Below, in pieces: positions 1 through 11,160 of a stretch of 64,000 nt of DNA. Position numbers and translations under genes: made by a program. Position 1 is the stretch's first letter, and each line of letters opens with the position of its first letter. The stretch is from contig OX442321.1 of assembly GCA_949358305.1 (NCBI GenBank), positions 4,117,605 to 4,181,604 of the forward strand, given 5' to 3'. The notes under the pieces are model-generated. The model saw nothing but the letters and a program-made list of their open reading frames with translations, searched no databases and was not told the origin of the DNA. The DNA comes from Strigamia acuminata (lineage: Eukaryota > Arthropoda > Chilopoda > Geophilomorpha > Linotaeniidae).

Positions 1-1056
1 TGAAACATTTGCAAAAATAATTTTGAAAAGCGGCCCCTAGTTACACTTCAGTGCAGTGCAACACATGGAATTTAACGTTTCATTTGGTTAATTAAAACAA
101 TCTGTCCAAAGAGTCCATTACAACTAAGGAAAGCAGACCAGAAATCTGCACCGAATGGATTTTTCTCTTCCGACCACCAAACACACAAAAACACAAAAAA
201 CCAAAACAAAACAAAACAAAAACATAATTTAATAACTTCACACATAAAGAAAAACACAAAACACACCAGTGAAAACCCCCAAATTCAATTTCTTTATTCT
301 TTTCTCCTCAATAGAAACCTAAAAAGTGATAAGTGTGTCGTCCCGGAGTACGATCAACTTTATTCGAAGAAAAGTTGAATGAAAAGATCAAATGTCACTT
401 CCAGCCGAGCAAGAGAAGAAAAGAAAAAGAAAATTGTTTTTTTTCCGCTCCGCTCTGCTCTTTTTCATGATTTACTGCACTTTTAAATCTTCCTCGATGT
501 GAATTGAAATCAATACAAACGTGTTTATACGTTGTTAATTAAAGAAATGTTAATTTTAAAACAACGCGGAAAAGTCTCACAACAGGCGGAGCTTTGGTTA
601 ATGAATCAAGTTTTAATGCGTTCGTGCGAGTGACGAATAGGCGGAGGACCTTGATAACCTATATGTCAGAAAAACTCAAATTTTTTGAAATTTTAATGAA
701 TAATAAATAGAAATATTTTGAATTTAAATGGAAATGCAAATAAAAATGCACTCAAAACTCGTTCAATCGCTAAATTTGTTTAATTGTGTTAGAAATTCAT
801 TAAATTTTAATTTCTCGTATCTAAAATCAATTTGGAATCTTTTTTTTTTATTTCGGATATTTTTTGCCGATAATTCGTAAAAAAATTTGTATCAAATTGG
901 AAGCATACACGCAAGAATTCCACGCTCGGTTAGCGCCATCTGTCCGCTGAGATGAGAGTTGAGCAATTTTTTTCTCATGTTAAATTCAAACCTTTCGAGA
1001 TTTCAACCGTAGGCATCGACCCCAAACCGTTTCCTCTTCTTAAACAACTTCAAAAA
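1..1056. other. AT-rich intergenic sequence, no gene seen
   Basis: No reading frame here looks like a gene. The longest one (minus, 72-266) is a low-complexity Phe/Cys/Val translation of an A-rich tract. The stretch holds A/T homopolymer runs and no recognisable splice-site series or RNA gene. Confidence 0.5.
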
Positions 1057-1340
1057 TTGAATTTTCGGTCCAAAATATGAATTTTATGTCCAAAATATGA
1101 ATTTTCGGTCTAAAATATGAATTTTCGGTCCAAAATATGAATTTTCGGTCCAAAATATGAATTTTTGGTCCAAAATATGAATTTTTGGTCCAAAATATGA
1201 ATTTTCGGTCCAAAATATGAATTTTCGGTCCAAAATATGAATTTTCGGTCCAAAATATGAATTTTCGGTCCAAAATATGAATTTTCGGTCCAAAATATGA
1301 ATTCTCAGTCAAAAAAAAGAATTTTTGGTCAAAAAATAAA
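1057..1340. repeat. 20-bp minisatellite
   Basis: About 13 direct copies of a 20-bp unit (ATTTTCGGTCCAAAATATGA and close variants) run head to tail, so three units fill exactly 60 bases. Because 20 is not a multiple of 3, both strands show open frames with a 20-residue repeating peptide. These are artefacts of the repeat, not genes. The last two units decay (AAAAAAAGA, AAAAAATAAA). Confidence 0.95.
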
Positions 1341-1898
1341 ATTTTTCCAATGGTCAAGACCCTTGATGACCCCTACAGAGCCGTCCATCCACCAAAACCA
1401 AAACCCCGCAAACAAACTCTTTATCTTATCCATAAAACGTTTTATTGCAAGATTTATGCATTCAAAGGCAAAATACGACCGAGCTATGAATGAAATTTCA
1501 ATTTCTTACTTTCATCATTCCCGCAACCCGAAATACCATTAAACTTTTCCGCTTCTCCATCGTTCACATTGGAAATGGCAACTCCATTTATCACCTGTCG
1601 TCACCTTTAAACGCATTCCCGTACTTTCCCGTGAGCAAGAGCGAGCAACAGCAACGGTTCCTTTCCTTTTATTGCTCATGATACCACGTACAGATCGTCT
1701 CAGGTGGTTTAGCACATAATTTAGCAAGTTAACTACACCGTCGTGAACTGTTCGTGAAAAAGTAACTCTCTTATTCTAGAGCAGCGAGTCATAAAAAGCG
1801 CATTTATCACATGTACACCTTTTGAAAATAAAATTTTCTTCAAGAAAAAAAAATCACAACTTCATATTCAAAAAGTAATTAACATTTGCAAAGTTATA
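1341..1898. other. Intergenic, no gene seen
   Basis: Between the 20-bp array and the following element there are only short overlapping frames on both strands, without consistent splice sites or a recognisable protein motif. Confidence 0.45.
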
Positions 1899-2540
1899 CA
1901 GTCGAACCTCGTTATAACGTATCGCAATATAGCGAATTTATCGTTATAACGAATTTATTGTTATAACGAATCGCGATATAGCGGATTTATCGTTTTCACG
2001 AATTTATTGTTATAACGTATCGCGATATAACGAATCACGATATAACGAATGTTTCGTTATAACGAATCGCAATATGACGAATTTATCGTTATAACAAATC
2101 GCGATATAACGAATTTATCGTTATAACGAATCACGATATAACGAGTTTTTCGTTATAACGAATCACAATATAACGAATTTTCGTCATAACGAATTAATCG
2201 TTATAACGAATCGCGATATAACGAATTTATCGTTATAACGAATCACGATATAACGAGTTTTTCGTTATAACGAATCACAATATAACGAATTTTCGTCATA
2301 ACGAATTAATCGTTATAACGAATCGCGATATAACCAATTTGTCGTTATAAAAAATCGCGATATAACGGATCACAATATAACAAATTTTTCGTTATAACGA
2401 ATTTATCGTAACGAATCGCGATATAACGAATTTTTCGTCATAACAAATTCCTAAAAATGGCTGGTTTGTTTGGCTGGCCTATAAAACATCATGTTAAAAA
2501 ATTTCGATACAACAAACTTTCGTTATAACGAATAATATAC
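1899..2540. mobile_element. pogo/Tigger-like MITE with word-tiled interior (TATAACGAAT type)
   Basis: The left end starts CAGTCGAACCTCGTTATAAC after a TA dinucleotide, a form typical of pogo/Tigger-type (Tc1/mariner superfamily) termini. The interior is almost entirely degenerate direct and inverted copies of CGTTATAACGAAT and CGCGATATAACGAAT, broken once by a unique stretch near 2455-2500. The right end retains the TTCGTTATAACGAAT word but no clear CTG terminus, so that end may be truncated. There is no transposase frame. Shorter relatives with two intact ends lie at 58229-58396 and 60449-60892. Confidence 0.7.
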
Positions 2541-4800
2541 GTACCCTAATTCTATAAAATGCTATACATTTTGGCATGTATTATTAAGCGGAAAGCAATA
2601 TAAGTTTTCAGGTGATTTTTATTTTGATTTTTTTGATTTCTAAGAAGAAATATTGATTTCCACAATTGATTTCCACCGTTAGTAATGAAAAATATGAATA
2701 TTAAAATTGCAAAATGGGCAAAAATAAATGAGTTTTATTATTGTTCCATAAATAAAAAAAATCTTGCTGATAACTATTCAAAGCTCACCTTACACACAAC
2801 ATAAAACCACTACAAACATAAAAACTAATAATAAAATGGTAAAAATAAACCAAACTATCAAATGGCAAAGATAAGAACACGTAAACATGCATAAAACATA
2901 ATCATCAAAACAACTTTCAAAACCAAACCTTTGTCATATTTTTCATATTTGAACAACCCTAAACTCTTAGCAGGTTGGAATTCTCTATTTGTATTATTTC
3001 ATCAACAGCAAGAGTCACTTTTATTGACAACTCGCCATTATTTTCTCATTATGACCGTGCTGTCGGATCATCCAATCATGCCCAAAAACCCATCAGTGTC
3101 TACGCAGTAACCTCTTAGGGTTAGCCTAATGGTCACAAAATTCATTACAGAATAAATAAATAAATAAAAACACCATTTTTGCTTTTTTTGCGGACAGAAA
3201 AAGATTAAAGGGGTACAGGCACGGTGCCCCTTTGTAATTTTTGTTATTGTTTATTTTTTCCCAAAAATTTCGAGGAAAACAAATTAAAAACCAACGATGG
3301 CAAAACTAGGCATTGTTTCACTCTGATGATTAGAAATGGAAAGAAAACATTATCTACAGTATTTTCCTAAACATGCGATACTTGTTTTGGACTGACGTAT
3401 ATCCATTTCGATTGATCACATACTTTCCAATTTACTTTCCTTTTAATAATTCATCCAAACAAAAACACTGTAAACAAAATTCCAATTTACTTTCCTTTTA
3501 ATTCATCAAAACTAAACAACACAATTTGTATTATTTTCATTAACCCTAGCAGTACCGGTACTAAAAATGGTGTGTTCTGTGCTTGGATTGTATAGATGGG
3601 AAGTGGATGTCGTTGGATGGAATTGGACACGAGGCAGTTGTTGTAAGAATATCTGCATGAATGGACTTTATTTGCATAAAAGTACAGGTGGCACTGTACG
3701 CAATCTCGTAATGTCACGAGAACGCGACGTGCATGACGCGTGTCACAATTAAACAATGAAAGGAATGTACAGAATTGGAGTGTGAAACACTCCAAAAAAT
3801 ATTTCTCCAAAAATGTATGAAAATGATTCTATTCTATGACTATTTCATGTTTATGAAGAAATTTAACCAATTCGCTATTCATCGAAAGAGTGCGACAAAA
3901 ATAATTGAGATTGAATTCAAACGTAGCGGTAAACGAAGAAATTTCGTAAAAACATTTTTTCTGAATTTTTAAATCAATTATTTTTTTTATTCTTTGTTAT
4001 GATGTCTAAAGAAAATACATGAAATTTCAGAAAAAAAATCCCTTAAGTTTTCAACAAAAAAAAATAAAACACTTTTGGAAGTCAAAACTAACCCTAGATT
4101 GGGACCGAAAGCCGTAAAAGCTAACAAACATATCCCTTAACCTTATCAACTTCAAATTTGCTATGTACTTTATCAACTTCATGTGAAATGGCCTAAAATA
4201 TGTCCAATAGTTTACCGAGTTTGTGGCACATATGCAATACTTTTTCAGCAGTGATTTATGGCAGAATTCAGTCGAAACAGATGTGCTTTGCAGCTAAGCT
4301 AACTAAAGTAGATGGCAACAGGCCCCGATTCCTACAAACAACTTCCTATTAATTTATTCAAGCAGAAATAGAGATTTATTACACGAGTAAAATATGGTCT
4401 ATAAAACGCCATCGTTTTGTGCTTACTTAGGAATTTTACCCTTTTTCATTACAGTAATCATAACGTTAAAGCCGCCATGTTTATTAAATAAAATGTTATT
4501 GGGTGTAGGCAAGAATTATTTATTCTCCAAAGTGGTTTCGACCACTCCTTGGATATCAGTTACCCAACGCACACTAATATAATGGGAAAACCCACATCGG
4601 ATTAAGATTACCAATCTTTATATAGAACAACACATCGTGTAATGTGACCTTTGTAAGTCCTTTGTTTTTCGACAATTTTTTTTTTATTTTTATTTGAAGG
4701 GCCGAACAAAGAGGAGAGGGGGCAGGGGAGGAAATATCCCGGACTAAGGCCCCCAGGTATACGATCACATGCAGAAAATGCATTTTTTTCGGATAAAAAT
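2541..4800. other. Gene-poor AT-rich intergenic region
   Basis: No convincing coding region was found. Short frames at 3487-3810 (minus) and 3567-3972 (plus) lack any recognisable domain, signal peptide or splice partners. The stretch contains poly-A/T runs, an (AATA)n tract near 3155 and no RNA gene that I can identify. Confidence 0.45.
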
Positions 4801-5255
4801 TCACGTTTTTGTCCAAAAATGCATGTTTTTTTTGTCTAAAAATGCAATTTTTTAGTCCGAAAATGCAATTTTGTCTAAAAATGCAATTTTATCTGAAAAT
4901 GCAATTTTATCTGAAAATGTCATTTTTTTTGTCTCAAAATGCCTTTTTTTTGCCTCAAAATGCCACTTTTTTTGTCTCAAAATGCCATTTTTTTGCCTCA
5001 AAATGCCATTTTTTTTGTCTCAAAATGCCATTTTTTTGCTCAAAATGCCATTTTTTTGTGTGAAAATGCCATTTTTTGTCTCAAAAATGCCATTTTTTTT
5101 GTCTCAAAATGCCATTTTTTTGTCTCAAAATGCCATTTTTTTGTCTCAAAATGCCATTTTTTTTGTCTAAAAATGCCTTTTTTTTGTCTCAAAACGCCAT
5201 TTTTTTTGCCTCAAAATGCCATTTTTTTGCCTCAAAATGTCATTTTTTGTCATTT
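4801..5255. repeat. Degenerate 20-22 bp minisatellite
   Basis: About 21 copies of a unit close to TTTTTTGTCTCAAAATGCCA, with variable T-run length (so the period drifts from 15 to 23 bp). All three forward frames stay open as Phe/Cys/Lys-rich peptides, which is a consequence of the repeat. The array ends about 330 bp upstream of the GPCR start codon. Confidence 0.9.
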
Positions 5256-5583
5256 CTCTACCTGCAAATCCATTAATTTTACTCGAAAATCTTACAAACC
5301 AATTATTATTATTATTATCCACACCAGAAACACCTTTCCCCCGTCCCCACCTACAAAACCCATAAATCCACCCCCAACCCACCAATCCCCAAACCCCCAA
5401 TCTCCCACCACACTTCAATCTCAACCAAAACATCAAAACATCTCAATCCAAACCTAATTACCGACCCCAAACATATGCTTCACCCAATGACGCACAACCA
5501 ACACAAGTGTTTATAACATTCTTATCAAAACAAGTTGCCACGACACACCTAAAAACCCACAATCACACTCAAATCCCACCAGC

Positions 5584-6663
5584 ATGTCAAACCAACCAAA
5601 CATCTCCACAACAGACTCGCGAATCTCCCTTCGACCCATCGACCCAACCACCAAAATCGTCTTCCTCGCCCTCTACGCAACAATAGCGACCTCCAACCTC
5701 GCTTTCAACCTCCTCGCGCTCTACCTGCTCCACCAGCGCCGTTCGGCGACCTTCCGGAAAGCCCTGGTCTACTCCGACATCCTCATAACCATCCTCTACG
5801 TCACCTTCGAAATCGGGCTTTTCTGGTCCGACTTTGCTTGGATTTACGGATACAAAAGCTGCCGATGCGCCATGTTCTTCCTGTGCCTGATCATCAACGG
5901 CAAAGCGTGCATTCTCGCCTACATCGCGATAACTCGTTACAAAACATTGTTGCGACCGGTCATCAGGGCCAACATCAACCAGAAGAGTGCAACGATAGTT
6001 TTGCACGTCATTTTCGTCGTGTGCGCCGTCTACAGTGCGCCGTATCTCTTCATGTTCCGACTCGTGGACGGGTTTATGGTGTACGACGAAGTTCGTGGTG
6101 TTTACAAGGAAATCGACGTTTGCGTCGTCGATCGGAACGTTAGCTATTATTTTAGGGTTTCGCACAGCTTTGTGGTGCTTCTCACGCTTTTTCTGCCGCT
6201 TATTTGCATCGTGGTGTTTTTCTACGCGCGAATCGCGTGTTTTTTGTGGTCGAGGAAAGGGTTCGGTTCGGACGTTTGTCCGCAGAGGGCGCTCAGTGTC
6301 GAGCGCAGGAAGACGGTGACGCGGACTGTGATTCTTTTGATATTTTTCTTCGTCGTTTGCTACGCGCCGATGCATGTTTTGGTGTGTTTGGGTCATTTTA
6401 TCGAAGCGACGCGAGTTAGTGTGGTTTATCGCGAGTTGACGTGTCTTCTCGGGCTGGCCAATGGGAGTGTTAATCCGTTTTTGTACACGAATGTCCTCGT
6501 GTGTTTGAGGGATTGTTTTAGGCGAGTCGTGCGGAGATTGGTGCGACGTTCGGCGATATCCGTCGTGGAAATTAGCACCGTTAAGTGTGAATCGTCAGCG
6601 GGAGTTGTGATGGGAACGCATTTGAAGCTGGCGACATCTAGTGCGAGCGATGTTAAGTTGTAG
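5584..6663 (+). CDS. Class A (rhodopsin-like) G-protein-coupled receptor, intronless
   Basis: Intronless 359-residue frame with seven hydrophobic segments, the usual size and layout of a rhodopsin-family receptor acting at the plasma membrane. TM1 is about residues 25-48 and TM2 carries the conserved Asp in YSDILIT. A Cys pair (SCRC) precedes TM3. The DRY position reads TRY (ITRY, near residue 119), so the acidic residue is replaced. TM6 has CYAPMH in place of CWxP. TM7 ends in the canonical NPFLY, followed by a Cys- and Arg-rich C-tail. An N-glycosylation site (NIS) lies near the N-terminus. The ligand is not recognisable; a peptide or orphan receptor is most likely. The coding sequence is clearly GC-richer than its surroundings, so a long antisense frame is open as a shadow. 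Lack of introns is common for some receptors but also fits a retrocopy. Confidence 0.88.
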   Translation: MSNQPNISTTDSRISLRPIDPTTKIVFLALYATIATSNLAFNLLALYLLHQRRSATFRKALVYSDILITILYVTFEIGLFWSDFAWIYGYKSCRCAMFFLCLIINGKACILAYIAITRYKTLLRPVIRANINQKSATIVLHVIFVVCAVYSAPYLFMFRLVDGFMVYDEVRGVYKEIDVCVVDRNVSYYFRVSHSFVVLLTLFLPLICIVVFFYARIACFLWSRKGFGSDVCPQRALSVERRKTVTRTVILLIFFFVVCYAPMHVLVCLGHFIEATRVSVVYRELTCLLGLANGSVNPFLYTNVLVCLRDCFRRVVRRLVRRSAISVVEISTVKCESSAGVVMGTHLKLATSSASDVKL

Positions 6664-7431
6664 ACAGTTGGTGGTTGGAACGAGGCAGTTTGTTTTATGA
6701 CGTTTTATGACGTTTTAGTTTTCATTTGTGTAACGTGGTAATGTGGTGGGTGCTTGTGAATACCTGGTGTTGTTTAGCGTTGTATTAAATCTGTTGTGAC
6801 ACTTCAATTTGTCGTTTTCTTGATTGAATGTTTAAGACTGAGATTGTGGAATACAAATGAGGAAGCGTCTCATATTGAAACTGAAGAACTGTGGCACAAA
6901 AATACCGTCTTTAGTTCGGTATTGGTACCAGTTTTTTCCGTTAAGGGTCGCTGCAGTAGTGACTTTTATAACGCAGGTTGAATGGCATTTTTTTAAACAT
7001 AGAAATGTAAAGTTATCAATTTTTTAACTTAAAAATGTGAGTTTTTCGATTTTTATACGTAAAAATTAGAAACTAATCGATTTTTTTCCACATAAAAATG
7101 AGAATATATCGATTTTTAACTTAAAAAACACTCAATTTATTAATTTAAAAAAAAAAATTCAATGTTAACTAATAAAACCAACACCTGATAACATAACAAT
7201 CCCACATTCATGAAGCTGCTACAACCCATTCAAAATTATATTGAAAAAAAATAAACAAAAATTACAATTAAAACATTACGATTAAAATAATAATATTTAA
7301 CATCATAGCTATTTTATTTTACTTTATTACCGAAATACCGGTTTACAGTTTTTTTGAATATTGAATACCAAAATACCGGTTTTACCAAAAGTCCCGATTT
7401 GGAGAAACCCTAGTACTGTTGGTGTTGAATA
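6664..7431. other. GPCR 3' flank and AT-rich spacer
   Basis: The 3' flank of the receptor includes a possible poly(A) signal (ATTAAA near 6784). It is followed by AT-rich sequence with three loose repeats of a 'TTTTTAACxTAAAAATGxGA' motif (about 7010-7135). No further gene is seen. Confidence 0.5.
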
Positions 7432-7833
7432 ACTGCAAAAGTGCATTTTTCAAATGTAAAAGTGCATTTTTCAGGTGCAAAAGTGCATTTTTCAGGTGCA
7501 AAAGTGCATTTTTCAGGTGCAAAAGTGCATTTTTCAGGTGCAAAAGTGCATTTTTCAGGTGCAAAAGTGCATTTTTCAGGTGCAAAAGTGCATTTTTCAG
7601 GTGCAAAAGTGCATTTTTCAGGTGCAAAAGTGCATTTTTCAGGTGCAAAAGTGCATTTTTCAGGTGCAAAAGTGCATTTTTCAGGTGCAAAAGTGCATTT
7701 TTCAGGTGCAAAAGTGCATTTTTCAGGTGCAAAAGTGCATTTTTCAGGTGCAAAAGTGCATTTTTCAGGTGCAAAAGTGCATTTTTCAGGTGCAAAAGTG
7801 CATTTTTCAGGTGCAAAAGTGCATTTTTCAGGT
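7432..7833. repeat. Near-perfect 21-bp minisatellite (about 18 copies)
   Basis: The unit GTGCATTTTTCAGGTGCAAA plus one A is repeated about 18 times. Only the first unit diverges (CAAATGTAAA in place of CAGGTGCAAA). Since 21 is divisible by 3, all frames on both strands stay open as 7-residue peptide repeats; none is taken as a gene. The near identity points to recent expansion or ongoing homogenisation. It lies just downstream of the first WAP-like gene. Confidence 0.97.
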
Positions 7834-7886
7834 TTTCAAGAAAAGAAAACATAAACAAGGCAAATACGGTAATATAAAACATAATT

Positions 7887-7892
7887 TTTATT
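7887..7892 (-). terminator. Poly(A) signal of WAP-like gene 1
   Basis: AATAAA on the minus strand (TTTATT on plus), about 76 bp past the stop codon of the gene ending at 7968. Confidence 0.55.
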
Positions 7893-7967
7893 CCTAAAAT
7901 TTGTATTTCATTTCGAAAACATTACTGAACATACAAAAAAATAAAACAAAACAAACTTGCAATAACC

Positions 7968-8487
7968 TCAAGCATGTCCCGTTGTTGAACCAGCTGCAAC
8001 TGTCGCAGTACCAGCAGCCGCAGTCGCACCACCCGCTGCTGCAGGAGGCGCTGTAGTGACTGCACCCGCTGCCGGAGCAACAGAAGTCGCCGCCACACCA
8101 CCTCCTCCACCATCAACCGTGGGTTTAGTAGTTGACAACGTCGTCGTACTCCCAACTGTAGTCGTCACAACTCCCGCAGACGGCAGATTCATGCAGCACA
8201 TACTTGAACCAACAAAAGACTTGCAACACCTCAATCCCGCACAACTGGTGTCATTGACGCACGTCTTGGACCCCGGCATGCAGATGGCGTTAGTTGGGCA
8301 GTTGTTAGCTCCCATTTGGTAATTGGGTTTCCCAAACAGTGACCCTGAAAACGGACATCGTTTTAACCGAGAAAAAATTGATTTAAAAGGATTTCTTACA
8401 GAAAAATCTCTTGTGACGAGAGGCGGCTTCTGCATCCTTCTGCAACACGAAGAGTAGACAAGAGATGAAAACGAGGCACAGGTGCAT
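7968..8487 (-). CDS. Small secreted WAP-like 8-Cys protein with Ala/Gly/Thr tail (gene 1)
   Basis: Two exons on the minus strand: 8487-8400 (ATG, 29 codons plus 1 nt, donor GTAAG) and 8344-7968 (acceptor TTTTCAG). They give 154 aa. Exon 1 encodes a signal peptide with a hydrophobic core (LVFISCLLFVL) followed by a basic stretch ending HKRFF. Exon 2 carries one cysteine-rich domain with Cys at about 45, 51, 58, 64, 69, 70, 79 and 80. The central CVNDTSC-x4-CC pattern resembles a WAP four-disulfide core, though the final CC pair is unusual. The rest (residues 82-154) is Thr-, Gly- and Ala-rich low complexity. WAP domains act as protease inhibitors or antimicrobial peptides; that function is inferred only. 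A paralogue with the same exon structure lies immediately upstream (8859-10382), so this is a tandem duplication. Confidence 0.75.
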
Positions 8488-8858
8488 TATTTTCTGTCAC
8501 AATGATTGCAGATCCGAGAGTAGGTATGAAAAATTCGGTTGCGAATAGCGGTTTATATTGGGAAAAGGAGACGGAAGCAATAAATAAAATTAAGCTGCGA
8601 CTGTGTGAAATCTCATTCAATTCGGTGGTAATTTAATCAACAGGATATTTGGTTATTTCTGCTGTAATTTCCCCTCTTTGCAGTGGATGGAACACTTTGT
8701 CCGCTCTGTTTGTGTCGTTTGTAGTCCAAACTATAGATTTTTAATTGTGTATTGCGGTAAAAGGGAATAAAAATCAATGTGACCCAGTTTTATTTTTATG
8801 GAATTTAGATTTTAGAAAAAATGTTGTTACAATTTTTTTTTTATTTCTAAACAAGTTT

Positions 8859-10382
8859 TTAGCCACTTATTGCACGCCATTTTTTGAATCTGCTTGTGGT
8901 GGTCATCAGCCTGGTGGTAGTTCTTGCAGTGGTAGTTATTGGTCTTTGGGTTGAAGTTGTTGCAGTTGTTGGTTTTTGGGTTGAAGTTGTTGTTGTTGCA
9001 ATTGTAGTTGTTGGTTTTGGGGTTGAAGTTGTTGTTGTTGCAGTTGTTGGTTGTTGGGTTGAAGTTGTTGTTGCAGTTGTTGTTGCAGTTGTTGTTGTTG
9101 CAGTTGTTGTTGTTGCAGTTGTTGGTTTTTGGGTTGAAGTTGTTGTTGGTGCAGTTGAAGTTGTTGTTGTTGTTGGTTTTTGGGTTGAAGTTGTTGTTGT
9201 TGCAGTTGTTGCAATTGTAGTTGTTGGTTTTTGAGTTGAAGTTGTTGTTGGTGCAGTTGTTTGGTCCAAAAAGACGCAACAACTCGCTCGTGGTACCAAA
9301 CTGTGAGAACAGCAAATGGTTCCCTTTGGACATGGGTCAGATTGCGAACAAACCGAGCTGACAATTGGATCGCAGAGAACAAAATTTGGACAATTTTTGT
9401 TTTCTAAAATAACAAAATTTAATTACTAAAAAAAAAAAAAAAATCTGATATACCGGTATACCCAATCTTGTTTTTACACTGTAGATTTGTTCCAGAAAAG
9501 TGTAAAAAAAAAAAAAAACTGAATTCCCTAAACATTTCGTAAAAAATTATAGTTGATTGAAATATTTAAATCAAATTTAAAAAAAGCGGGGACAACCTCT
9601 TTCTTAAGCAAGAAAAATTTTTTTCAGTTCAGTTTTTCTTTTTGAAAATTTGAGATATTGTTTATATTACACAGAACTTTATCTCAGCTGCAATTTGAAG
9701 TCATTGGACATGCATTTAATTAATTACGCCAAATGGAAATTTTCTGCCCCTTAAAACTCCAGCAAAACTATTAAGCATTGCTGCTTTACTTAACGCTTCA
9801 GTTAACAGCTTTTGGCTTTTACCAGTAGTGTTTAAACCCACCACTAGTTGGTGAAAAATTCGAAAAAAATCATTTTTCACAACTAGCGCCCTCTATAAGA
9901 TTATTAGCAAACTAATACTATTGAAAATTTTTATCGACGAGGTCCAACTATTGAAAATTTTTATCGAGGTCCAACTATTGAAAATTTTAATCGAGGTCCA
10001 ACTATTGAAAATTTTAATCGAGGTCCAACTATTGAAAATTTTTATCGAGGTCCAGAAAAAAAACACTTAAAAACCTAAGAAAACGGAAAAAACACTTAAA
10101 AACCAAATAAACCCCCCAATAAACACACACAACCCAAAAAATACCAATAAAACCTAAAAAACTTCAAAAAACAAGAAAAACAAGAAAAAAAACACCATTA
10201 TGCCTTCTAGGGTTAAATCCAAATAGTGTAAAAACAGAATCAAGTGCATATTAACCCATTTTACCATTTTCGTCCCATTCAAATCGACTCCAAGGATTAA
10301 CAAAAGACAAAGGCGACCAACCACTCACGTCCTGGTGCACCAAACTCAGCACTAAAAACAAGAGCAAAATCTTCCACAACAT
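8859..10382 (-). CDS. Small secreted WAP-like 8-Cys protein with Thr/Pro-rich tail (gene 2)
   Basis: Two exons on the minus strand: 10382-10265 (ATG, 39 codons plus 1 nt, donor GTAAAA) and 9403-8859 (acceptor ATTTTAG). They give about 220 aa. Exon 1 encodes a classic signal peptide (MLWKILLLFLVLSLV then HQDVSG). Exon 2 begins with an 8-Cys domain, Cys at about 44, 50, 58, 64, 70, 71, 81 and 82, with the same spacing logic and terminal CC as the neighbour at 7968-8487. A roughly 130-residue Thr-rich tail follows (TTT, TQKPTT), mucin-like and probably O-glycosylated. It is encoded by a CAA/ACA minisatellite that is open in all three frames; the Thr frame is chosen because only it continues from the Cys domain. 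Predicted role: secreted inhibitor or defence protein. Tail length is likely polymorphic. Confidence 0.72.
8884..9262. repeat. TTG/GTT-rich imperfect minisatellite inside WAP-like gene 2
   Basis: Degenerate array of GTTGTTGTTGCAGTTG-type units with interspersed TTTTTGGGTTGAAG. It encodes the Thr-rich tail on the minus strand. It is open in several frames (Gln-, Asn- and Val/Leu-rich), which are shadows. Confidence 0.85.
9383..9917. other. Intron of WAP-like gene 2, unremarkable part
   Basis: AT-rich sequence with homopolymer runs at 9426-9443 and 9506-9519. Nothing further is recognised before the 27-bp repeats. Confidence 0.45.
9918..10056. repeat. 27-bp tandem repeat (5 copies)
   Basis: Five copies of ACTATTGAAAATTTTTATCG plus AGGTCCA, the first with a 3-bp addition (CGACGAGG). 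They lie in the intron of WAP-like gene 2. A/T-rich sequence with AAACAxxx runs follows. Confidence 0.9.
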
Positions 10383-11160
10383 TTTCAAAAGTGATGTGCA
10401 GATTATTTCAACGAGAGCTATTTATTGCATTCATTTAACAGGAAGATTTTCACATTATTTACTAAGCTAACTATTCTATATTTAAAAAAAAAAAAAAAAT
10501 TGAAAAAATTTATAAAATCGGCAAAAATCAAAATTGATGTGTTTGTGTTTCTTTTATACTGAATTCATTTGTCACTCGGAAAGGAAACGATCAAACGACA
10601 TCTCATTTCCGGAAATAATCACCTGGAGTATTAAATAAATCAAAACGACAAATTTTAAATTGATTGACATGACACAGCAAAAATATCTCCGCAAAACGAC
10701 ACCAATTTTCGTCCATCAATTAAATCCCCAACTCGTGCACACACGCGCAAGAAAACAAAACTTATCGCCCTCCACTTTACACGTGTTTCAAATTAATGTT
10801 GGTATATAAATTTCAAAACAGATCTAATCACGTGTGCAATGATAAAGAACTGATTCTGTAACAACAGGTGAATACACCCATGAGCTAATCTATATCAAAT
10901 ACGAAGATCGAATTGCAAAACAATCCGCGATTAGAGCGTTCCGAACAAAAGAATACAAAATAAAGGGCAAAAGCGAGATAAAAATGGCACTCAATTGCAA
11001 TTCATTAACAAACAAAGCAATTTATTTCTTATTTATTCTCCACGTGTTGAAAAATTGAAAAATTGGTCTCGGGAAAAAAATTGTACATAAATAGTCACAT
11101 GATCAAAGTCTCGCTTCAAAGTTTGGCTGTTATCGCTCGTGATAAGTCCAACAACTAAGC
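10383..11160. promoter_or_regulatory. Shared upstream region of WAP-like gene 2 (minus) and P450-1 (plus)
   Basis: Divergent intergenic region, about 780 bp. At 11130-11146, 14 bp before the P450-1 ATG, an inverted pair TTATC-GCTCGT-GATAAG gives two back-to-back GATA-factor sites. A TATA-like CATAAATA lies near 11087. No coding sequence is seen. Confidence 0.45.

Noticed and set aside
1084-1357. Minus-strand frames encoding a 20-residue repeated peptide
   Set aside because: Pure translation of the 20-bp minisatellite; every frame looks similar and no start context or flanking gene structure exists.
5587-6396. 269-codon antisense frame opposite the GPCR
   Set aside because: Low-hydrophobicity, Glu/Val/Asp-rich shadow produced by codon bias of the real receptor gene on the plus strand.
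7382-7897. Four frames on both strands with 7-residue repeats (such as LKNALLH)
   Set aside because: Direct consequence of a 21-bp unit without stops; no signal peptide or unique domain.
8827-9382. Asn-rich and Gln-rich minus frames over the TTG array
   Set aside because: Only the Thr frame continues from the Cys-rich domain and signal-peptide exon; the others are frame shadows of the CAA repeat.
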